Part shown: positions 50,562 through 53,323 of the stretch, in pieces
How the letters are laid out: every line of letters begins with the position of its first letter
Numbering within the stretch: the first letter of the stretch is position 1
Assembly: GCA_013416795.1 (NCBI GenBank)
Contig: RQSC01000027.1
Location: 451,630-504,952, forward strand
DNA: 53,323 nucleotides
Source of the DNA: Prasinococcaceae sp. CCMP 1430
Taxonomy: Eukaryota; Prasinodermophyta; Palmophyllophyceae; Prasinococcales; Prasinococcaceae
Direction of reading: 5' to 3'
Notes under the pieces: generated by a model
Database searches by the model: none
What the model saw: only the letters and a program-made list of their open reading frames with translations
What the model was told of the DNA's origin: nothing
Position numbers and translations under genes: made by a program

Positions 50562-53323
50562 CTACAGGTCCTGCCCGAGCTTGTCCATGCGGTCGAGCAT
50601 GTCCTGCATCACCCTCTCATCGAGGCCCTTGGCGCCGGCGAGCACGAGCCTGAACTGGTTGGGCATGCCCTTGTTGCGCTGGAAGCCGATGAGGGCGTCA
50701 CCCGTCTGCTGCATGCGGCTCTTGAGCTTGGGCGCCACCGCGTCGAGCTCGTCGATGATGCGCTGCGGCACCCCAGAGAGGTCCACGCCGCCCTCGGGAT
50801 CCATCTCGTCGCCGTCCACCAGCGCGTGCAGCGCGAGCTCGGCGCGCATCCGAGGGGGCACGTACCAGAAGCACACGTTGGTGCAACTCCGCTTGGCCGC
50901 CATGATGAACGCGCGGTCGCTGTTGCGGATCTGTTGCTCGAAGCTCTCTGCGAGGTCGTACGCGTGCTCAGCCTCGGCGGCCCACCCGGCGTCGCCCTTC
51001 GACTTCCACGCCAGCCACAGCTTGAATGCGTCGGCCCTGCGCCCGCACTGGATAGAGCGGTCGCCCAGGTCCATGTCTCCGTACAGCTTGTCCGGCTGGA
51101 AGAGGTACGCGGCCGATGCGGCGTTGCACGCCGCGAGCTGGCCCTCCTTGCGCGTCAAGAACGCCGAGCAGGTGAGAGGCATGTTCATCTGCTTGTGCGG
51201 GTTCCACGTGAGCGAGTCGGCCGTCTCGACGCCCTCGAGGTACTCCTCGCGCAGGCGCGGCGAGAGGAACGCGCCGCTGCCCCATGCGGCGTCCACGTGC
51301 ATCCACAGGCCGTGCTTGTCGCACACCTCGCGCACGGCCACGAAGGGGTCGTACGCGCCGAGCACGGTCGTGCCCGCGGTGGCTCCCACGAAGAAGGGCT
51401 TGGCGCCCTCGTCGATCGCCTTCTGGACCGCCGCCTCGAGCGCCTCGGGGATCATGATGCCGTCGATGTCCGTCTCAACCGCGATCATGTTGTCCTTGCC
51501 GATGCCGGTCACCGCCGCGCCCTTCGCGAACGAGTAGTGCGCCTCGTCCGAGCAGAAACCCACCAGCCTCGGCCCACCCGCCAGCCCGCGCTCGCGGATG
51601 TTGGGGTCGGCGTTGTGGCGCGCCAGCAGGATGCCGTACGTGTTGGCGATCGAGCCGCCAGGCACGAACAGCCCGTCGTGTTCGGGGGTGGGCGCGCCCG
51701 CCGGCGTGTTCGCCCACATGCGCGCCATCTTGTCGAGGCACGCGCGCTCCGCCATCGTGAAGACGGGGGCCACCTCGTACGTGTGCACGTTCGAGTTGGC
51801 CGCGGCGACCAGCCAGTCGCCCACGAGACCAGCGGGATCGACGCCCGCGTAGAGCTGGTTCATGAACATCGGGTGGTGCGTGCGCGCGCTGAGGTCGAGC
51901 GCCACGTTGCACGCCTCGAGCAGCTGCTCCGGGGTGTGCGGCGCCTCGCCGTCGCCGATGTGCAGCGGCACGCCCGCCGCCGCGAAGTCGTCAGCCATCT
52001 CCTCCGGCGAGCGCAGCTTGATCACCGGGTCGGCGGCGATGCGCTCCGCCGCGGCGGGCCCGCCAGAGTGGAGCTCCTCGGCGGCAGCGTACTCGGCGAG
52101 CATCTTGGACGCGTCGCGCAGGAACTCCGCGGCCTTGGAGCGGTCGGCCAGGGGCGGCGGCTTCGGCTTGGTGGAGATGGGCGCGAGCGGGTCCTCGGGG
52201 CCGAAGTCGACGCGGCTGGCGTCGAGGTCCGCCTGCGGGTCGGGCTGGTCCCCGACGAAGTTCTTGGCCTCGCGCCAGGTGGGGCTGTAGATCTTGGACA
52301 GGTACTTGACGCCGCTGTCGGGCAGGACGGTCACGATGGTGCCCTCCTCGAGGCGCGCGCTGAGCTCCACCGCCGCGTGCACGTTGAGGCCGCCCGAGCC
52401 GCCCGCGAGGATGCCCTCCTCCTCGGACATGCGCTGGCACATGTCGATCGCCTGCTTGTCGGTCACGCTGAGCATGGCGTCCACGACGTCGAAGTTGAGC
52501 GCGCCGGGCACGCTGTCCTTGCCCACGCCCTCGACGGCGTAGGACTGCGCGGCGAGCGGCCCCTCGGCCTTGGGCGTGCCGTCGCCGTGGTAGGCGCCCC
52601 ACAGCACGCTGCCGCACGGGTCGGGCATGAGCACCCGCACCTCTCCGTCGGACACCTCCTTGAGGTAGCGGCCCGTGCCGGAGACGGTGCCGCCCGTCGA
52701 GCCGCCCGCCACGAAGTGCGTGACGGCGCCGTCCGTCTGCTCCCAGATCTCGGGGCCGAGCGTGTTGTAGTACGCCATCGGGTTGTCGGGCGTCTCGTAC
52801 TGGTCCACGCCGAAGTAGGCCGGGTTTCGCTCGCACAGCGTCGCCTCGAGGTTCACGTAGTGCTCCGGGTGGTCGGCCGGCAGCCCCTCCTTGGCCACGA
52901 TCACCTCGCCGCCGTAGGCGCGCATGGCCTCGCGCTTCTCCTCGGAGCACTTGGCGTTGGTGATGACGATGTACTTGTAGCCCTTGAGCGCGCACACCAT
53001 CGCGATGGCCGCGCCGGTGTTGCCGGACGTCGACGCCACCACGGTGCCGCCCGGGAGCAGCTTGCCCTCGGCCTCGGCGCAGGAGATGATGTGGTGCGCG
53101 ATGCGGTCCTTGATGGAGCCCGATGGGTTGAGGAACTCGGCCTTGGCCAGGATGCGCACCCGGCTGTTGCGGCTCAGCGAGGTCAGGTCGACCAGCGGCG
53201 TGTTGCCGATCAGCACGTTCGCGCGGCCCGTCGGCGCGGCGCCCGCCGCCGCGTCGGCATCGTCGGCGCCGCTCGCGACCGCCTCCGCCTCGCTCTCGTC
53301 GGCGACGCTCACGGCGTCGCCCG
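50562..53323 (-). CDS. Cysteine synthase-type / group II PLP decarboxylase fusion, 5' end off the window
   Basis: The frame is open through the right edge (920 codons seen). The N-terminal 350 residues are a cysteine synthase/CBS-type beta-replacement enzyme: NTPLVDLTSLS, PLP lysine in NPSGSIKDR, STSGNTGAA, the phosphate loop GGSTGGTVSGTGR and a late PDSGVKYLSK. A charged linker (about 80 residues) follows. The rest is a group II decarboxylase of the glutamate/cysteine-sulfinate class: PMFMNQLYAGVD, FVPGGSIANTYG, HVDAAWGSGAFLS, PLP lysine in TWNPHKQMNMPLTC and a full C-terminal domain. Fused genes of this kind in algae and bacteria have been linked to cysteate formation followed by decarboxylation to taurine. 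Both active-site lysines are present, so both halves look functional. Substrate assignment is inferred from the fusion. The acidic, Ala-rich N-terminus may continue into a transit peptide beyond the edge. Confidence 0.88.
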   Translation of the reverse strand, partial: GDAVSVADESEAEAVASGADDADAAAGAAPTGRANVLIGNTPLVDLTSLSRNSRVRILAKAEFLNPSGSIKDRIAHHIISCAEAEGKLLPGGTVVASTSGNTGAAIAMVCALKGYKYIVITNAKCSEEKREAMRAYGGEVIVAKEGLPADHPEHYVNLEATLCERNPAYFGVDQYETPDNPMAYYNTLGPEIWEQTDGAVTHFVAGGSTGGTVSGTGRYLKEVSDGEVRVLMPDPCGSVLWGAYHGDGTPKAEGPLAAQSYAVEGVGKDSVPGALNFDVVDAMLSVTDKQAIDMCQRMSEEEGILAGGSGGLNVHAAVELSARLEEGTIVTVLPDSGVKYLSKIYSPTWREAKNFVGDQPDPQADLDASRVDFGPEDPLAPISTKPKPPPLADRSKAAEFLRDASKMLAEYAAAEELHSGGPAAAERIAADPVIKLRSPEEMADDFAAAGVPLHIGDGEAPHTPEQLLEACNVALDLSARTHHPMFMNQLYAGVDPAGLVGDWLVAAANSNVHTYEVAPVFTMAERACLDKMARMWANTPAGAPTPEHDGLFVPGGSIANTYGILLARHNADPNIRERGLAGGPRLVGFCSDEAHYSFAKGAAVTGIGKDNMIAVETDIDGIMIPEALEAAVQKAIDEGAKPFFVGATAGTTVLGAYDPFVAVREVCDKHGLWMHVDAAWGSGAFLSPRLREEYLEGVETADSLTWNPHKQMNMPLTCSAFLTRKEGQLAACNAASAAYLFQPDKLYGDMDLGDRSIQCGRRADAFKLWLAWKSKGDAGWAAEAEHAYDLAESFEQQIRNSDRAFIMAAKRSCTNVCFWYVPPRMRAELALHALVDGDEMDPEGGVDLSGVPQRIIDELDAVAPKLKSRMQQTGDALIGFQRNKGMPNQFRLVLAGAKGLDERVMQDMLDRMDKLGQDL

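Noticed and set aside
1-53323. CRISPR arrays, insertion sequences, tRNA or rRNA genes
   Set aside because: No spaced direct repeats, transposase motifs, terminal inverted repeats or recognisable tRNA arms were found by eye. tRNAs could be missed without a covariance search.

Overview
The window is nuclear DNA from a GC-rich, compact eukaryotic genome, most likely a unicellular photosynthetic alga. The eukaryotic signs are spliceosomal introns with GT-AG borders that restore conserved reading frames, and proteins of the eukaryotic core: SF3A1, NAE1/AXR1, GPAA1, RPAP1/IYO, Nup50 and a dCMP deaminase of the eukaryotic type. The plastid signs are a pyruvate dehydrogenase E2 of the plastid class, a DUF1995 (LPA3-like) protein and a FAX/TMEM14 fatty-acid-export protein. 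UGUAA-like elements just after many stop codons recall the polyadenylation signal of green algae, but I cannot separate a prasinophyte-like green alga from another GC-rich alga such as a haptophyte by reading alone.

Layout, left to right: 3' end of a membrane protein (+); a PMR5/TBL-type polysaccharide O-acetyltransferase (-) cut by an assembly N; a giant coiled-coil protein with a degenerate kinesin motor (+); a beta-lactamase-like/thioesterase fusion with altered catalytic residues (-); the catalytic half of plastid PDH-E2 (+); a large chromatin protein with RFTS, DDT, WHIM and BRWD/PHIP-type modules (-); dCMP deaminase (+); a coiled-coil protein (-); a secreted trypsin-like protease with insertions (-); an amidohydrolase (-); an ICE2/NARC2-like protein (+); SF3A1 (-); a DUF1995 protein (-); a FAX-type membrane protein (+); Nup50 (-); NAE1 (+); GPAA1 (-); RPAP1 (+); an AT-hook/Tudor-like/zinc protein (-); a GcvH-fold protein lacking the lipoyl lysine (+); and a cysteine synthase-PLP decarboxylase fusion open at the right edge (-).

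The genes do not form one pathway. The strongest regional pattern is strand alternation: 17 of 20 neighbouring gene pairs lie on opposite strands. Divergent pairs share short intergenic regions that often carry AT-rich islands or long G/C homopolymers. Convergent pairs end within 6 to 450 bp of each other, sometimes around a two-way UGUAA element. Introns are few and short (85 to 310 bp where resolved). Most long open frames antisense to these genes are by-products of the high GC content and were left out.

The most interesting items are the chromatin protein's domain combination, the doubly altered beta-lactamase/thioesterase fusion, the motor-degenerate giant kinesin, the E2 gene without lipoyl domains, the cysteine synthase/decarboxylase fusion (likely sulfonate/taurine metabolism) and the G47 tract between GPAA1 and RPAP1.
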